Shown here piece after piece: positions 1 through 8,207 of a DNA stretch of 32,713 bases. The notes below the pieces were generated by a model, which searched no databases, was not told the DNA's origin, and was given only the letters and a program-made list of their open reading frames with translations. This DNA comes from JAAOZN01 sp964421575 (GTDB lineage: Archaea; Thermoproteota; Nitrososphaeria; Nitrososphaerales; JAAOZN01): positions 1 to 32,713 of the forward strand of contig CAYQXI010000074.1 of assembly GCA_964421575.1 (NCBI GenBank). The letters run 5' to 3'. Every line of letters begins with the position of its first letter. The first letter of the stretch is position 1. The position numbers were made by a program, and so were the translations under genes.

Positions 1-1
1 A

Positions 2-442
2 GACCAGCTTATCCTTGAATTGCAGAAGGCTTATGCAGATGAGTGGATAGCCTTCTACTACTATACCCTAGCTTCAGAAATAGCTGAAGGCAGAACCTCA
101 CCCATGATCATAGATGCACTTAAAGATCTCGCTAAAGACGAGCTTGAGCACGCAAGTGAGCTCGCTGAGAGAATCATTGAGCTCGGCTCAGAACCGATCA
201 GAGACTTTGCTCAACTCACTAAAATGGCTAACTACCCTGAAGTTAAGCTACCTAAGGACCCAAAGGACCTTGACGGCATCATTAAGGCTGTGATCGAAGC
301 TGAGAGGGGGGCGATAGAGGTCTATAACAATCTGCTTAAGAAGCTGATGAAGGAGTGGAGAGATCCAATAACCTTCCACACCATAAGGCACATAATGCAG
401 GAAGAAGTTACACACGAAGAGAAGATGGAGGACATACTCTAA
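2..442 (+). CDS. Ferritin-like DPSL-type protein, 5' end outside the window
   Basis: The reading frame is open from the first bases of the window and ends at a TAA, so this is the 3' part of a longer gene. An in-frame TTG at 20 exists, but codons before it also read as plausible protein, so the true start probably lies upstream. The product is a four-helix ferritin-like carboxylate di-iron protein: it has an early Asp-Glu-Trp helix, an ExxH motif in DELEH, a central EAERGAIE helix and a second ExxH in EEVTHEE. The C-terminal pattern (DP, then a helix with QEE and H) resembles archaeal Dps-like (DPSL) proteins, which oxidise and store iron using peroxide. It lacks the paired cysteines of the thioferritin subgroup in the EAERGAIE helix. 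Rubrerythrin or bacterioferritin is a less likely name. Family placement is by motif only. Confidence 0.8.
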   Translation, partial: DQLILELQKAYADEWIAFYYYTLASEIAEGRTSPMIIDALKDLAKDELEHASELAERIIELGSEPIRDFAQLTKMANYPEVKLPKDPKDLDGIIKAVIEAERGAIEVYNNLLKKLMKEWRDPITFHTIRHIMQEEVTHEEKMEDIL

Positions 443-445
443 CCC

Positions 446-460
446 CTCTTTTTATTTTTG
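446..460 (+). terminator. T-rich transcription stop after the ferritin-like gene
   Basis: Directly after the TAA there are two T runs separated by one A, with no strong hairpin before them. Archaeal RNA polymerase terminates on such T tracts. A second T run follows near 466-471. The assignment rests on base composition and position. Confidence 0.4.
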
Positions 461-576
461 ACATCCTTTTTCCGCAACACAACTATAAAACTACTTTAGT
501 GATTTGAGGCATCCACATAGATTGATGTCTGTTTTATTTCAGTAAAAGCCTCCTGCAGAATGCGGTCAAAGTGTCA

Positions 577-2541
577 TTAAGCACGACTTCTGGCTTCAGC
601 CACCATCTTAAGGAGCCTCCTAACCCTTCTGTCATCCATAAACTTCTCTAAGCTAAGTTTTGATCTATGCCTCCAGTTCCCAGCCTCGACGCCTGTGCCC
701 GGAATGTTGTGTATCGCTTCTTCGAGCCACAAATCCTCTAAGTTAATTAAGACCATCTTAGCTTTGCTAAGGGCTAAAAGTTTTAGGCTTGCCGCCAACA
801 CATCCTTTAGAGTATGCTCTTTTTTAAGTAAGTCTTGATCTTTTAGGTATTGCTTTAGCCCTTTTATCTGTTGCCGACGCTGGTTACGCTCTTTTGCTGC
901 TTGCGATTCATCTATCAACCTTAGTTTAAGTCTAAGGTTTATGTCGAGCCCCTTCAGATACGCCTTGAATGATGGCATATCGTGTGTGTTTAAGGCGGCT
1001 AGAGTATTAGGTGTGATCTGCTGTAGTGTTTGGGGGTGTCTTAGTTGTAGTATGTAGCATCCTAGTAGCCCGTGCTTTCTGAGAGCCTTGTTCACATAGC
1101 TTGGGACTGTGCCGAGGTTTTCGCCTACAACTACACATCTATGCCTGTGTGACTCTAAGCATATTATGGCGTAGAACTCCTCAGCCCTATATTTGACATA
1201 TACGCCTTCATCACTCCTAGCCCCTTTTGGTATCCAATAGAGCCTATGTAGAGCCATTATGTGATCTAGCCTAAGGTAGCCCGCGTGGCGCATATGGTGC
1301 CTAACGCATTCTATGAAATAGCTGTAGCCAGCTTCTCTAATCTTTTCCGGGTGAAGAGGGTTTATGCCCCAGTTCTGCCCTTTAGGGAAGAAGAAGTCTG
1401 GTGGGGCGCCGACTGAGATATCTTTGACGAACACGTCTCTAAAACGCCAAGCATCATAACCCTCTGGGCTACAACCAAGAGGCAGATCTAGATATAAACC
1501 AACCCCCGTCTTCTTAGCATAGCGTGAGACTTGTTCAAACTGCAGGTGGGCTAGCGTTTGTAGGTAAAGGTGCTGGCTAACTCTCTTTTCAACCTCTTCT
1601 CGTTGATCTGCTTCCTTTGATGCTTTAAATCTCGCATACTCTACAATCTCTGGGTGCTCTCTGATGTATCTTACTATTCTGCTGTTTTTGTGCTTTAGAG
1701 CCTTTTGAGCGAGTTTTGCTGCGATCTGGTTTTTGAGTTGAATGATATCCTCATATTCAACTCTCTTGGCTGAGACTACTTTTTTCAACTTCATCCTTGA
1801 CTCCTCATCAAGCCACCTTGGATTGAAGGAGGTGTTCAGATCTACATAGAAGTCGCTCCAGAAAAGTCTGGTGGAGGGCGAATATGGGCTTGGGTCGAAG
1901 GGGAGAGACGGATTGAAAGGAAGCAGCGGAGTGGTTCCAACGAATGAGGCGCCTACTCTAGACGCCCACTTAACGAGGTCAAGGAGATCGGTAAAAGTTC
2001 CCGCGCCCCAGCTTCTTCTCGAATGGAGAGCATAGAGTGGTATGAATAGACCCCAATCCCTTCCTTTCGGTTGATAGGCTTTAGAGGGGGCTGCAATAAT
2101 AAGAGAACGGTGTGTTGTATCACCAACCTCTACCTCAAGCCTATGATAACCGAAGGGTATTTCAAAAGGCGCTCTTAGCGAAAAACCTTCGTCAGACCTA
2201 GCCTCAACCACCCATTCTCTAATTTTCTCCTCACCCTCCACTCTGAGCCTACACACAATCTTGTTGCCTAAACACTTCCTCAGTTTAATCGGTAAAGAAC
2301 TGCTGCCATCAAATAGAACTATAACAGGTTCTATGACCCTAAAGTCAAGTTGAGCCAGCCGAGCTCGATAAGCTCGGCCTACATCAGATAAGCCTTCTAA
2401 TTCGGCTCCAAGTGATCTAAGCACCTTTAAAAGCGAAGTAGTAGGTGGTCGCCTAACATTACCGAACACATCCCGATACACCGTTTGCACACCGTAGATT
2501 CGGCACAGATTCGCTAGGCTTGACTCTCTCCTATTCTGCAA
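577..2541 (-). CDS. malQ: 4-alpha-glucanotransferase (amylomaltase, GH77)
   Basis: A cytosolic disproportionating enzyme that transfers alpha-1,4-glucan segments between maltodextrins or glycogen chains. The GH77 catalytic set is visible: nucleophile Asp426 in RLDHIMAL, acid/base Glu474 in GENLGTVP, and the transition-state Asp521 in NTHDMPSF. The WGINP motif (391-395) and the C-terminal NIPGT...NWRHR block are also present. At 654 residues it is longer than the roughly 500-residue Thermus-type amylomaltases. An N-terminal extension of about 150 residues (YGVQTVYRDVFG near 16-27) resembles the extra N-terminal module of proteobacterial MalQ, so it belongs to the long form. The start is a TTG, with an A-rich stretch about 22 nt upstream that could be a TATA element for a leaderless mRNA. 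No maltose transporter or other glycogen gene lies beside it. Confidence 0.93.
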   Translation of the reverse strand: MQNRRESSLANLCRIYGVQTVYRDVFGNVRRPPTTSLLKVLRSLGAELEGLSDVGRAYRARLAQLDFRVIEPVIVLFDGSSSLPIKLRKCLGNKIVCRLRVEGEEKIREWVVEARSDEGFSLRAPFEIPFGYHRLEVEVGDTTHRSLIIAAPSKAYQPKGRDWGLFIPLYALHSRRSWGAGTFTDLLDLVKWASRVGASFVGTTPLLPFNPSLPFDPSPYSPSTRLFWSDFYVDLNTSFNPRWLDEESRMKLKKVVSAKRVEYEDIIQLKNQIAAKLAQKALKHKNSRIVRYIREHPEIVEYARFKASKEADQREEVEKRVSQHLYLQTLAHLQFEQVSRYAKKTGVGLYLDLPLGCSPEGYDAWRFRDVFVKDISVGAPPDFFFPKGQNWGINPLHPEKIREAGYSYFIECVRHHMRHAGYLRLDHIMALHRLYWIPKGARSDEGVYVKYRAEEFYAIICLESHRHRCVVVGENLGTVPSYVNKALRKHGLLGCYILQLRHPQTLQQITPNTLAALNTHDMPSFKAYLKGLDINLRLKLRLIDESQAAKERNQRRQQIKGLKQYLKDQDLLKKEHTLKDVLAASLKLLALSKAKMVLINLEDLWLEEAIHNIPGTGVEAGNWRHRSKLSLEKFMDDRRVRRLLKMVAEARSRA

Positions 2542-2689
2542 GACCAGATTCTTTTAGTAGGTGAGCCCCTTTTAGCCTTACTCCTTTAGTGGCTTGATTA
2601 ATGTAGTCTTAAGAGTATACGCCTTGATATGCCAAACTACAGCCTCTTCGCAGAGCCTTAGCAACCACACCGCGCGCTTCTTTTCATAT

Positions 2690-2699
2690 TCTATATATT
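2690..2699 (+). promoter_or_regulatory. TATA box of the ArsR-like regulator gene
   Basis: The sequence tctatatatt lies about 57 nt before the preferred ATG at 2752. That places transcription start near 2720 and gives a leader of about 30 nt, which contains the GAGGTG ribosome-binding site just before 2752. Confidence 0.5.
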
Positions 2700-2751
2700 A
2701 AAGGTAAGAAATGTTTAAACAATGCCCTAAATGATATTGAGGTGTGATAAT

Positions 2752-3450
2752 ATGGGGATTAGCGCAGAAGTATCTAAAGTATTAGCCAGCAGCTCAAGAT
2801 GGAAGATACTCGAGCTCCTTGCAAAAGGGCCTAAAGACATCAAGGGGATAGTTAAAGAGACAGGCATACAACCCACTGCTGTTAGATACCATCTACAAGC
2901 TCTACATAGGCTGGGTTTAGTCGAAACATATGAAGAGAAGGGGAACATCGGCAGACCAAGAATCTACTATAAACTCGCTAAGAAGCAGATCTCGGTCGAG
3001 TTCCCGGCTAGAAACTACATACTGCTAGCCCAACTGCTGCTAGATGTGATGAAGCAGAACCTAGGCGAAGAAGCCGCTAAGAAGCTACTCCATACAGCCG
3101 GTGTAAACAGAGGGAAGGAGATAATAGAGAAGTTAACATCTCAACACAACATAGCCAGATGGACACCACAGACCTTCAAGTCGACCTACGTTGACACATA
3201 TCTTACTCAAATAGGTGTTCAGCCTGAAGCCGTAAAGTTAACCAGCGATAAGGTCGTCTTCAGGGTGCACAGCTGCCAGTTCTTAGAGCTCGCCATAAAG
3301 TATCCGGAGCTGGTGTGTGATGTGCTTGACACCGCTACGCAGGCAGGCATCAGCGAAGCGATAGGCGGGGTGAGGGTAACTAGAACCAAATGTATGGGCC
3401 ACGGCGACGATTTCTGTGAATTTAGCGTAGTGTGGAAGAAAACAGCCTAA
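2752..3450 (+). CDS. ArsR-like winged-helix regulator with C-terminal cysteine cluster (COG2345/SufR-like)
   Basis: The N-terminal 75 residues form a winged helix-turn-helix: a helix near the start, the recognition helix TAVRYHLQALHRLGLVE, and a wing with GRPRIYY. The rest has four cysteines spaced C-x13-C-x24-C-x7-C (Cys175, 189, 214, 222 from the ATG at 2752), in the HSC...C...KCMGHGDDFC arrangement of COG2345/SufR-like regulators, some of which bind an Fe-S cluster. A redox- or iron-sensing repressor or activator is therefore plausible but not shown. An ATG 21 nt upstream (2731) is in frame. The start at 2752 is preferred because GAGGTG sits 8 nt before it. The stop overlaps by four bases the stop of the convergent flavodoxin gene. 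Confidence 0.8.
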   Translation: MGISAEVSKVLASSSRWKILELLAKGPKDIKGIVKETGIQPTAVRYHLQALHRLGLVETYEEKGNIGRPRIYYKLAKKQISVEFPARNYILLAQLLLDVMKQNLGEEAAKKLLHTAGVNRGKEIIEKLTSQHNIARWTPQTFKSTYVDTYLTQIGVQPEAVKLTSDKVVFRVHSCQFLELAIKYPELVCDVLDTATQAGISEAIGGVRVTRTKCMGHGDDFCEFSVVWKKTA

Positions 3451-3941
3451 AGATCTAGAAGTGCTTTACAGAACCTGTGTAGAGGCTCACTTATCTTACT
3501 ATCTTTAATCCAACTTCTCTTTAATAATAATGTGGCTTTGACCTTAACACCTTTTTTAGTGAGGCGCTTGACCATCTGTCTCAAGTAGCGCCTTTCATCA
3601 AACCCACCGTAAGTTATGAATAAACCTACTGCTTTTCCCGTTAAGTCGACTACCTCAAGATACTGGTTGACAGGCGGGCAAGCTAAAGTCCATTTCGGTA
3701 GACCTAAGCAGATAAAATCGTATCCCCTTGGGTCAAGAGTAGGTTGCTTTATGGGTGTTCGTAGATTAGGGATGAAAGATAGGAGAAGCCAGAAGAGGTA
3801 GGGGTAGCGTTTAGTAGGCTTTATCTCCTCTACCCTAACCTCAACCTCTCTACTATTTAGTAGGGCAGATAGATGATATGCAACAGCTCGTGTGTTGCCG
3901 GTGTATGAGAAGAAGGCTATAAGTACCCTCACAACAAACAT
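3447..3941 (-). CDS. Flavodoxin-family protein
   Basis: A 164-residue protein with the flavodoxin fold signature: a first beta strand VRVLIAFF followed by the FMN phosphate-binding loop SYTGNTR (residues 12-18), then alternating strand and helix segments ending in a C-terminal helix. The strand YDFICLGLPKW and the loop LFITYGGFDE match the second and third flavin-binding regions. It probably carries FMN and acts as an electron carrier or small quinone or flavin reductase in the cytosol. A PYLFWLLLSFIP segment (about 47-58) is unusually hydrophobic for a soluble flavodoxin and may be a membrane-contact helix. The ATG used here and a GTG three codons later are both possible starts. It is divergent from the metallophosphoesterase gene, with 49 bp between them. 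Confidence 0.75.
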   Translation of the reverse strand: MFVVRVLIAFFSYTGNTRAVAYHLSALLNSREVEVRVEEIKPTKRYPYLFWLLLSFIPNLRTPIKQPTLDPRGYDFICLGLPKWTLACPPVNQYLEVVDLTGKAVGLFITYGGFDERRYLRQMVKRLTKKGVKVKATLLLKRSWIKDSKISEPLHRFCKALLDL

Positions 3942-3990
3942 AACTACCAGAAGCTACTACTTAAGGAATGATGGTTAGAGGTGGTGATGG

Positions 3991-4473
3991 TTGAGGATCA
4001 TAGCGATCTCAGACACACATATCCAAACCCTAAATGACCTCGACCAAAAGGCAATAGATAAGCTTTCAAGAGCAGACCTAATCCTACACGCCGGAGACTT
4101 TACCGGAATACAGTTTGTTAGAGAGCTGAAAGAATTAACCCGCTTTACAGGAGTCTACGGCAACATGGACCCACCAAGTATTAGGGCTGAACTCAAACCG
4201 ATAGAGGTAGTTGAGGTTGAAGGTTTCAGAATAGGTGTTATCCATCCAAGCGAAGGTGGGAGCCCCTTTGGTCTTCTAGAGAGGATTAAGAAGCGGGTCG
4301 CGGATGTGAATTTAGTTGTGTATGGTCATACTCATCAAGCTAAGAAGGATGAGGTTGAGGGCGTTATTTACGTGAACCCTGGAAGTCTTACAGGCGCATT
4401 TCCAGCGCTTAGGAGGACTTGTGCGGAGATCACTTTAGGCGAGAAGATCAGTGTTGAGATAATATCGCTTTAA
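3991..4473 (+). CDS. YfcE/MJ0936-type metallophosphoesterase
   Basis: A single-domain calcineurin-like phosphodiesterase of 160 residues. The two-metal ligand set is complete: Asp8 and His10 in DTH, Asp36 in HAGDF, Asn58 in GNMD, His85, and His113/His115 in GHTH. The Gly-Asn block reads GNMD rather than the more usual GNCD, and the His85 block reads VIHP rather than IHG. Family members hydrolyse phosphodiesters with Mn or Ni, and the physiological substrate is generally unknown. The TTG start is chosen because GAGGTG ends 7 nt upstream and no in-frame ATG fits the conserved first strand MRIIAISDTH. The downstream hydrolase starts about 50 nt later on the same strand, so the two may be cotranscribed. 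Confidence 0.88.
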   Translation: MRIIAISDTHIQTLNDLDQKAIDKLSRADLILHAGDFTGIQFVRELKELTRFTGVYGNMDPPSIRAELKPIEVVEVEGFRIGVIHPSEGGSPFGLLERIKKRVADVNLVVYGHTHQAKKDEVEGVIYVNPGSLTGAFPALRRTCAEITLGEKISVEIISL

Positions 4474-4526
4474 AGTTTTCTCATTAAGCTTTAATAGTGG
4501 GTAGTGGTGAGTAGTCTTGACCAGCT

Positions 4527-5177
4527 ATGTTTGAGTATGGTGGTGTTAAGATATCTTGGCTTGGGCATGACTGTTTTAAGATCAAAGACGATTGTGTAAT
4601 CTACATAGACCCTTATCAGATATCTGGAGGGGAAAAGGCGGATCTCATCTTAATTACACATGAGCACTTCGACCACCTTAGTCCAGAAGACATAAAGAAG
4701 ATCGCAACAAGCGACACGACGATTGTGGCGCCGAAGATCGCTGAATCTGGGCTTAAAGGTATCCGCTGCAAAGAGGTTGTAATCATCAAACCGGGTGAAA
4801 CCAAAGAAGTTAGAGGTGTAACAATCCAAGCGGTCCCAGCATACAACATAAACAAGTTTAGGGCACCGGGTCAAGTCTTTCACCCTAAGGAAGACGGGAG
4901 GGTTGGCTATGTTGTGAAGGTTAAAGGCGTCAGCATCTATCACGCTGGTGACACCGACGCCATACCGGAGATAAAAGGGTTAAGTGTTGACATAGCGCTC
5001 CTACCTGTTAGTGGCACCTATGTTATGACCGCTAATGAGGCTATCGAGTTGGCTAACACTATGAAGCCTAAAGTAGCTATACCTATGCACTACGGAGCCA
5101 TAGTCGGCAGCGAATCTGACGCAAAGAAGTTTAAAGATGGTGTTAAAGGCAGAGTAGAGATCCTGCAAAAAGAGTAG
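4527..5177 (+). CDS. UPF0173-type metallo-beta-lactamase-fold hydrolase
   Basis: A 216-residue metallo-hydrolase with all metal ligands of the fold: His45, His47, Asp49 and His50 in THEHFDHL, His119 in FHPKEDG, Asp142 in HAGDTD and His188 in PMHYG. Length and motif spacing match the UPF0173/YtkL-like proteins of archaea and Firmicutes, a family without an established substrate. The ATG has only a weak GGTGAG ribosome-binding site about 15 nt upstream, so translation may depend on the preceding phosphoesterase gene. Hydrolysis of a lactone, thioester or phosphoester is possible but cannot be told from sequence. Confidence 0.88.
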   Translation: MFEYGGVKISWLGHDCFKIKDDCVIYIDPYQISGGEKADLILITHEHFDHLSPEDIKKIATSDTTIVAPKIAESGLKGIRCKEVVIIKPGETKEVRGVTIQAVPAYNINKFRAPGQVFHPKEDGRVGYVVKVKGVSIYHAGDTDAIPEIKGLSVDIALLPVSGTYVMTANEAIELANTMKPKVAIPMHYGAIVGSESDAKKFKDGVKGRVEILQKE

Positions 5178-5300
5178 TAGACAGCTAAAGCATACTTAAC
5201 CCCAATTCTACTACTATTTCTCGATTTGGAACTAGAAACATGAGACCAAACTTTGTAGAAAGGCTAAATAGGTCTAATAAGCCTAATTTCTTGATCCGGC

Positions 5301-5795
5301 TTGGCTATTGGCCGCTTTCAAGTGATGGCTGTGCTACAAGCTGCTAGAGCCTTTGTTCTCGGCTTACCTGTAGAGAGCGCGAAGAGCTGGGGTTTGAATA
5401 GGGCGATCTTCTACGCTGCTGCAAAAAGGGGCTTTCGAGGCACTTCCCAACTAACCGAAGAGTTTAGGGCGGCTAAGGCTAGAGTGGGTGAAGAGGCTAT
5501 CGACTTATTCAAGCTGGGTGACGAGATTGCACTTAAAGAGGTTAGGGATGGGAAAATATACTTTAGAATAGGTGGTCGAATTCAGACCGAATCTGACTTC
5601 GCTCGGCAGATCGAATCGGAGTTCGGGGATCTATTTGAGCACGCGTGGAAAGAAGCTGTAAAGATCGTTAAGAGCTATGACAGAAGCGTGCTACTTTCAC
5701 AGCGAGACTTCTATAATAAAGTCTACCTTCCGAGAAGAGACGCTCTTGTAAAAGCTTGGAGCGAACTTGTTCTAAAGGCTGAAGCCAAAAAGTGA
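5301..5795 (+). CDS. Conserved-looking protein of unknown function
   Basis: A 164-residue, mostly helical soluble protein that I do not recognise. The N-terminal part (VLQAARAFVLGLPVESAKS) and the AIFYAAAKRGFRG segment look like helices of a small helical domain. The C-terminal half is charged and alternates helix-forming stretches, ending in lysines. There is no membrane segment, signal peptide or metal motif. The TTG at 5301 has no ribosome-binding site. A TATA-like ctaaata near 5263-5270 would put transcription start close to it, consistent with a leaderless mRNA. An in-frame ATG at 5325 is the alternative start. Codon use and an uninterrupted frame support a real gene. Confidence 0.65.
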   Translation: MAIGRFQVMAVLQAARAFVLGLPVESAKSWGLNRAIFYAAAKRGFRGTSQLTEEFRAAKARVGEEAIDLFKLGDEIALKEVRDGKIYFRIGGRIQTESDFARQIESEFGDLFEHAWKEAVKIVKSYDRSVLLSQRDFYNKVYLPRRDALVKAWSELVLKAEAKK

Positions 5796-6121
5796 GCAGA
5801 TAACCCGGCTTGACTACTGAAAAGGCTTTACATCACGTAGGCTCGATGCAATAGCTAATGGGCGTGCTCTTAAACTTTCGCGAGAAACCTAGCGTTAAGG
5901 GAGTAAGAGCAGTTTAAGGGTATTAGGAGGCTAGAGGGGAGACTGCTTACAAATCTTATGAGAACGGTTCTGATCGTGGAAAGAATCTTAAGGAACTCAT
6001 CCTTAGACAGAGGCGAAGAAGGTTGGTAGAGCTTAGATGGTATGCATCATCTACTGGGATAGGTTGTTTCAAGCTTAGCAGAAAGAGTTAATAGGTTGAT
6101 CAACAATTTTGATCATAGATC
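5796..6121 (+). other. Intergenic stretch without a recognisable gene
   Basis: This 326-bp stretch has no tRNA or convincing protein gene. One plus-strand frame from about 5929 stays open for roughly 50 codons and ends just before 6090, but it has no ATG or GTG and an arginine-rich composition, so I treat it as chance or as a decayed remnant. A palindrome tgatcaacaattttgatca lies at about 6096-6114, just before the next gene, and could be an operator. Confidence 0.4.
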
Positions 6122-6394
6122 TTGTCAGAGATAGATAGCGACCCCGACTTTGAAAGCCTTGTAGGTCAAGAGCTAGTGACCTACGCGCAGCTCAAGAGGA
6201 TCAGAGAGCACCTTATAGCGAAGCTAGCCTTCAGAAGCCCGAGGGTTAGTAAGAGGATTATACACCACAACAATAAGGTGTATCTGCTTACAATAAGGCT
6301 TGAGGAGGTTAAGCCGAAGATAGAGGTACCTGAGGGTGTGCCTGAGCCTGAGAGCGTCACACAGCACACAGCCGAAGCGAAGAGTAGGGAATAA
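6122..6394 (+). CDS. Small acidic protein of unknown function
   Basis: A 90-residue protein. The middle (about 15-58) has a helix-strand pattern, with VTYAQLKRIREHLIAKLAF followed by basic residues and the strands NNKVYLLTIRLEEV. The tail is rich in Pro, Glu and Val and probably disordered. I do not recognise the family. The TTG start has no ribosome-binding site and overlaps nothing. The gene is convergent with the small frame at 6412-6579 and the replication cluster beyond it. Compositional coherence favours a real gene. Confidence 0.5.
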   Translation: MSEIDSDPDFESLVGQELVTYAQLKRIREHLIAKLAFRSPRVSKRIIHHNNKVYLLTIRLEEVKPKIEVPEGVPEPESVTQHTAEAKSRE

Positions 6395-6411
6395 CTAAGC
6401 ACTCTGGCGAG

Positions 6412-6579
6412 CTATTTCTTTTCAGGCTCTTCTAAAACTTCTACATCGAAGTCGAATGCGCCGCTCTGCCTAGCTAAGAGACCTAACGCTTCGATTAAAA
6501 GGTTTCCAAGATAAGTCTTATCAACCCAAGAGAATTTTGGTTTGAATATTACCTTAAACACAAACTCCTGCTGAGGCAA
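6412..6579 (-). CDS. Small reading frame after GINS51, start codon unclear
   Basis: Downstream of GINS51 on the same strand, a frame is open from just inside the GINS stop (6642) to a TAG at 6412. It encodes a protein-like sequence with strands (EFVFKVIFKPKF), a helix (LGNLLIEALGLLARQ) and a final strand (FDFDVEVLEE). The coordinates given use the only canonical start in the frame, a TTG at 6579, which yields 55 residues. The preceding codons (SGVTIISAVDFRLP) look equally coding but have no ATG, GTG or TTG. One extra G in the GTGGGG run near 6608 would supply an in-frame GTG. I do not recognise the family. It may be a genuine small gene of the replication operon, a gene with a sequencing error, or a remnant. 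Confidence 0.45.
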   Translation of the reverse strand: MPQQEFVFKVIFKPKFSWVDKTYLGNLLIEALGLLARQSGAFDFDVEVLEEPEKK

Positions 6580-6638
6580 CCGAAAGTCAACCGCAGATAT
6601 TATCGTTACCCCACTATAAAAAGGCAGATGTTTATCTG

Positions 6639-7193
6639 CTACTCATCCAGCCAGATTTCAACAGCAACCCCTTGCTCTATAAGAGGTTTAGCGTTCTCCA
6701 AAGGTATGGTGGCCACATCCTCGGGCTGAAAAGGCCCATATCGCCTCAAGTCTACACCTACTATAGCGTCAAATGCCTTTAGAAAGCGAAGAGTTACGAG
6801 CTTTTTGATATGCCTCTCCTCAATACTCACCAGCAAGGAAACTTGTCCGTTCTTTAACGCATTCTCAACTTTATTTAACCGCCGTTCAACAAGCTCCCCC
6901 GCTTCAAGGATGTATCTTTCTTCAGGTAGCAGATTTACCTCTTGAAGACCCTTACCACGCTTTGCCTTCGTCAACCTAAGCCTGAGAAGGTTTAGAGTAA
7001 GGTTCAGCAGAAGCTCTTTCTCCCTCAACCTCAAATGTGCCTCTAAGGTCTCGCTTAGTTGGTTGGAGTTACGCGTATCTTTTAGGTATAGAGCCACAGA
7101 TCGGTAGATGTCTGCGGGTATGCTCTTAAGAGCGACATCCAGCATCTCCTCCTCCACTAGCCGACCGATTAGGCTTACGTTCACCTCAACCAA
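6639..7193 (-). CDS. gins51: GINS complex subunit, Gins51-type
   Basis: A 184-residue component of the archaeal GINS complex, which joins MCM helicase and the Cdc45/RecJ-like protein in the replicative CMG assembly and contacts primase. Residues about 10-120 are the all-helical A domain. Residues 131-180 form the small beta-rich B domain, with the diagnostic pattern VTLRFLKAF, then YGPFQPEDVATIP, then NAKPLIEQGVAVEI. The A-then-B order marks it as Gins51 rather than Gins23. The TTG start has GGTG 6 nt upstream, inside the end of priS, and the genes are separated by only 3 bp. That indicates cotranscription and probable translational coupling. Confidence 0.82.
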   Translation of the reverse strand: MVEVNVSLIGRLVEEEMLDVALKSIPADIYRSVALYLKDTRNSNQLSETLEAHLRLREKELLLNLTLNLLRLRLTKAKRGKGLQEVNLLPEERYILEAGELVERRLNKVENALKNGQVSLLVSIEERHIKKLVTLRFLKAFDAIVGVDLRRYGPFQPEDVATIPLENAKPLIEQGVAVEIWLDE

Positions 7194-7196
7194 CTT

Positions 7197-8207
7197 CTAC
7201 ACCAGTTTAGCTAAACCTTGACCGAGTAGGTATACTGCTGCTGCAAGGGGTAGTTTAACTTTCTGCGCAGGCTCAAGTGCGAAACGTTGGCCTAGGAAAG
7301 TAAAGGGAGGCGCGTAGCTCACCTCTACCTCAACAGGTTCCTCACCAAACGCAACAGCATCAACAAGCGGGTCAAAGGAGTCTAATGAAAATACTCTTTT
7401 TTTAATTAACCCTGTTTCGTTGTGTAAGGTGCCTGGTAGGCGAAGTATTCTGTGTATATCTGTGGTTACGTTGCTATCTACGGTTACACCGATCTTCTTC
7501 ACGCATTCTTCAAATGCCTTCTTGAACCCTTGGTATCCAGATTTTGCGTATATTTCTACTATCTTCTCCCTAGGGTCGGCTTTATTTTTACTTGCGAAGT
7601 ACTCTGCTACCCTGCCTCTCCAACCAGATTCGCCTAAAGTGGGTAGCCTTTTCCACAGATCGTCTATAGTCAAAGATTTAGCCACACCGATGAATTTAGG
7701 TAGGAGACCTCTTCCGCACACATAGTCAACGAGTTCCATCCTACCCATCTGATCTAAGTACTCGAAATCTGTGCCCTCTACGGTAACGTGGTAACCTTTG
7801 CTTCCAGAAAAGTAAACCTTTATCTGCTTCTTTGTAAAGCCTAGATCGCTAATAAGGATCTCGATCAACTTCATAACCTCTTCTTTGGCACCTTCTAAGC
7901 ACTTTAGGCAAACCCAGTTTAGTTGCTTAAAAGAGGCACTTCCGCATCTACATCGCTTAGGTCTACTTCCCTTTCCTTTTGCGCCGCAGTTGCTGCAGAT
8001 CCATATATCGTGCTCTTTTTTGCACTCTAGGTTTAGGTCGTCACAATCTATGTCGAAGGCTATGTCCGCACCTTTCCAACCCTTCTCTTGCATAGGTAGG
8101 GTCGGGTCGTAGTAGTAGGCTATAGAGTAGTAAACTGACCTAGGTGCCTCTTTGACTAGATGGGCTTTTAGCTCCCCTTCGTTCTTGAATGAAAGATGCC
8201 TAACCAT
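7197..8207 (-). CDS. priS: DNA primase catalytic small subunit PriS
   Basis: Catalytic subunit of the archaeo-eukaryotic primase, which makes primers at replication forks. Numbering from the ATG at 8207: metal-binding Asp52 and Asp54 in FDIDCDD, the SGSKGYH nucleotide-binding loop at 134-140, and Asp250 in TDIHRILRLPGTLH. Between the first two motifs lies a zinc-binding insert with Cys71, Cys74, Cys86 and Cys88, followed by the CLKC pair at 100-103. The ATG at 8207 is the first canonical start, but it cuts into a conserved block. The codons just upstream read REFGYLPFGG and YKRYYF, which are PriS N-terminal motifs. The real protein is therefore probably about 45 residues longer and begins at a non-standard codon or by frameshift (see the next entry). 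It lies between priL and gins51. Confidence 0.93.
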   Translation of the reverse strand: MVRHLSFKNEGELKAHLVKEAPRSVYYSIAYYYDPTLPMQEKGWKGADIAFDIDCDDLNLECKKEHDIWICSNCGAKGKGSRPKRCRCGSASFKQLNWVCLKCLEGAKEEVMKLIEILISDLGFTKKQIKVYFSGSKGYHVTVEGTDFEYLDQMGRMELVDYVCGRGLLPKFIGVAKSLTIDDLWKRLPTLGESGWRGRVAEYFASKNKADPREKIVEIYAKSGYQGFKKAFEECVKKIGVTVDSNVTTDIHRILRLPGTLHNETGLIKKRVFSLDSFDPLVDAVAFGEEPVEVEVSYAPPFTFLGQRFALEPAQKVKLPLAAAVYLLGQGLAKLV

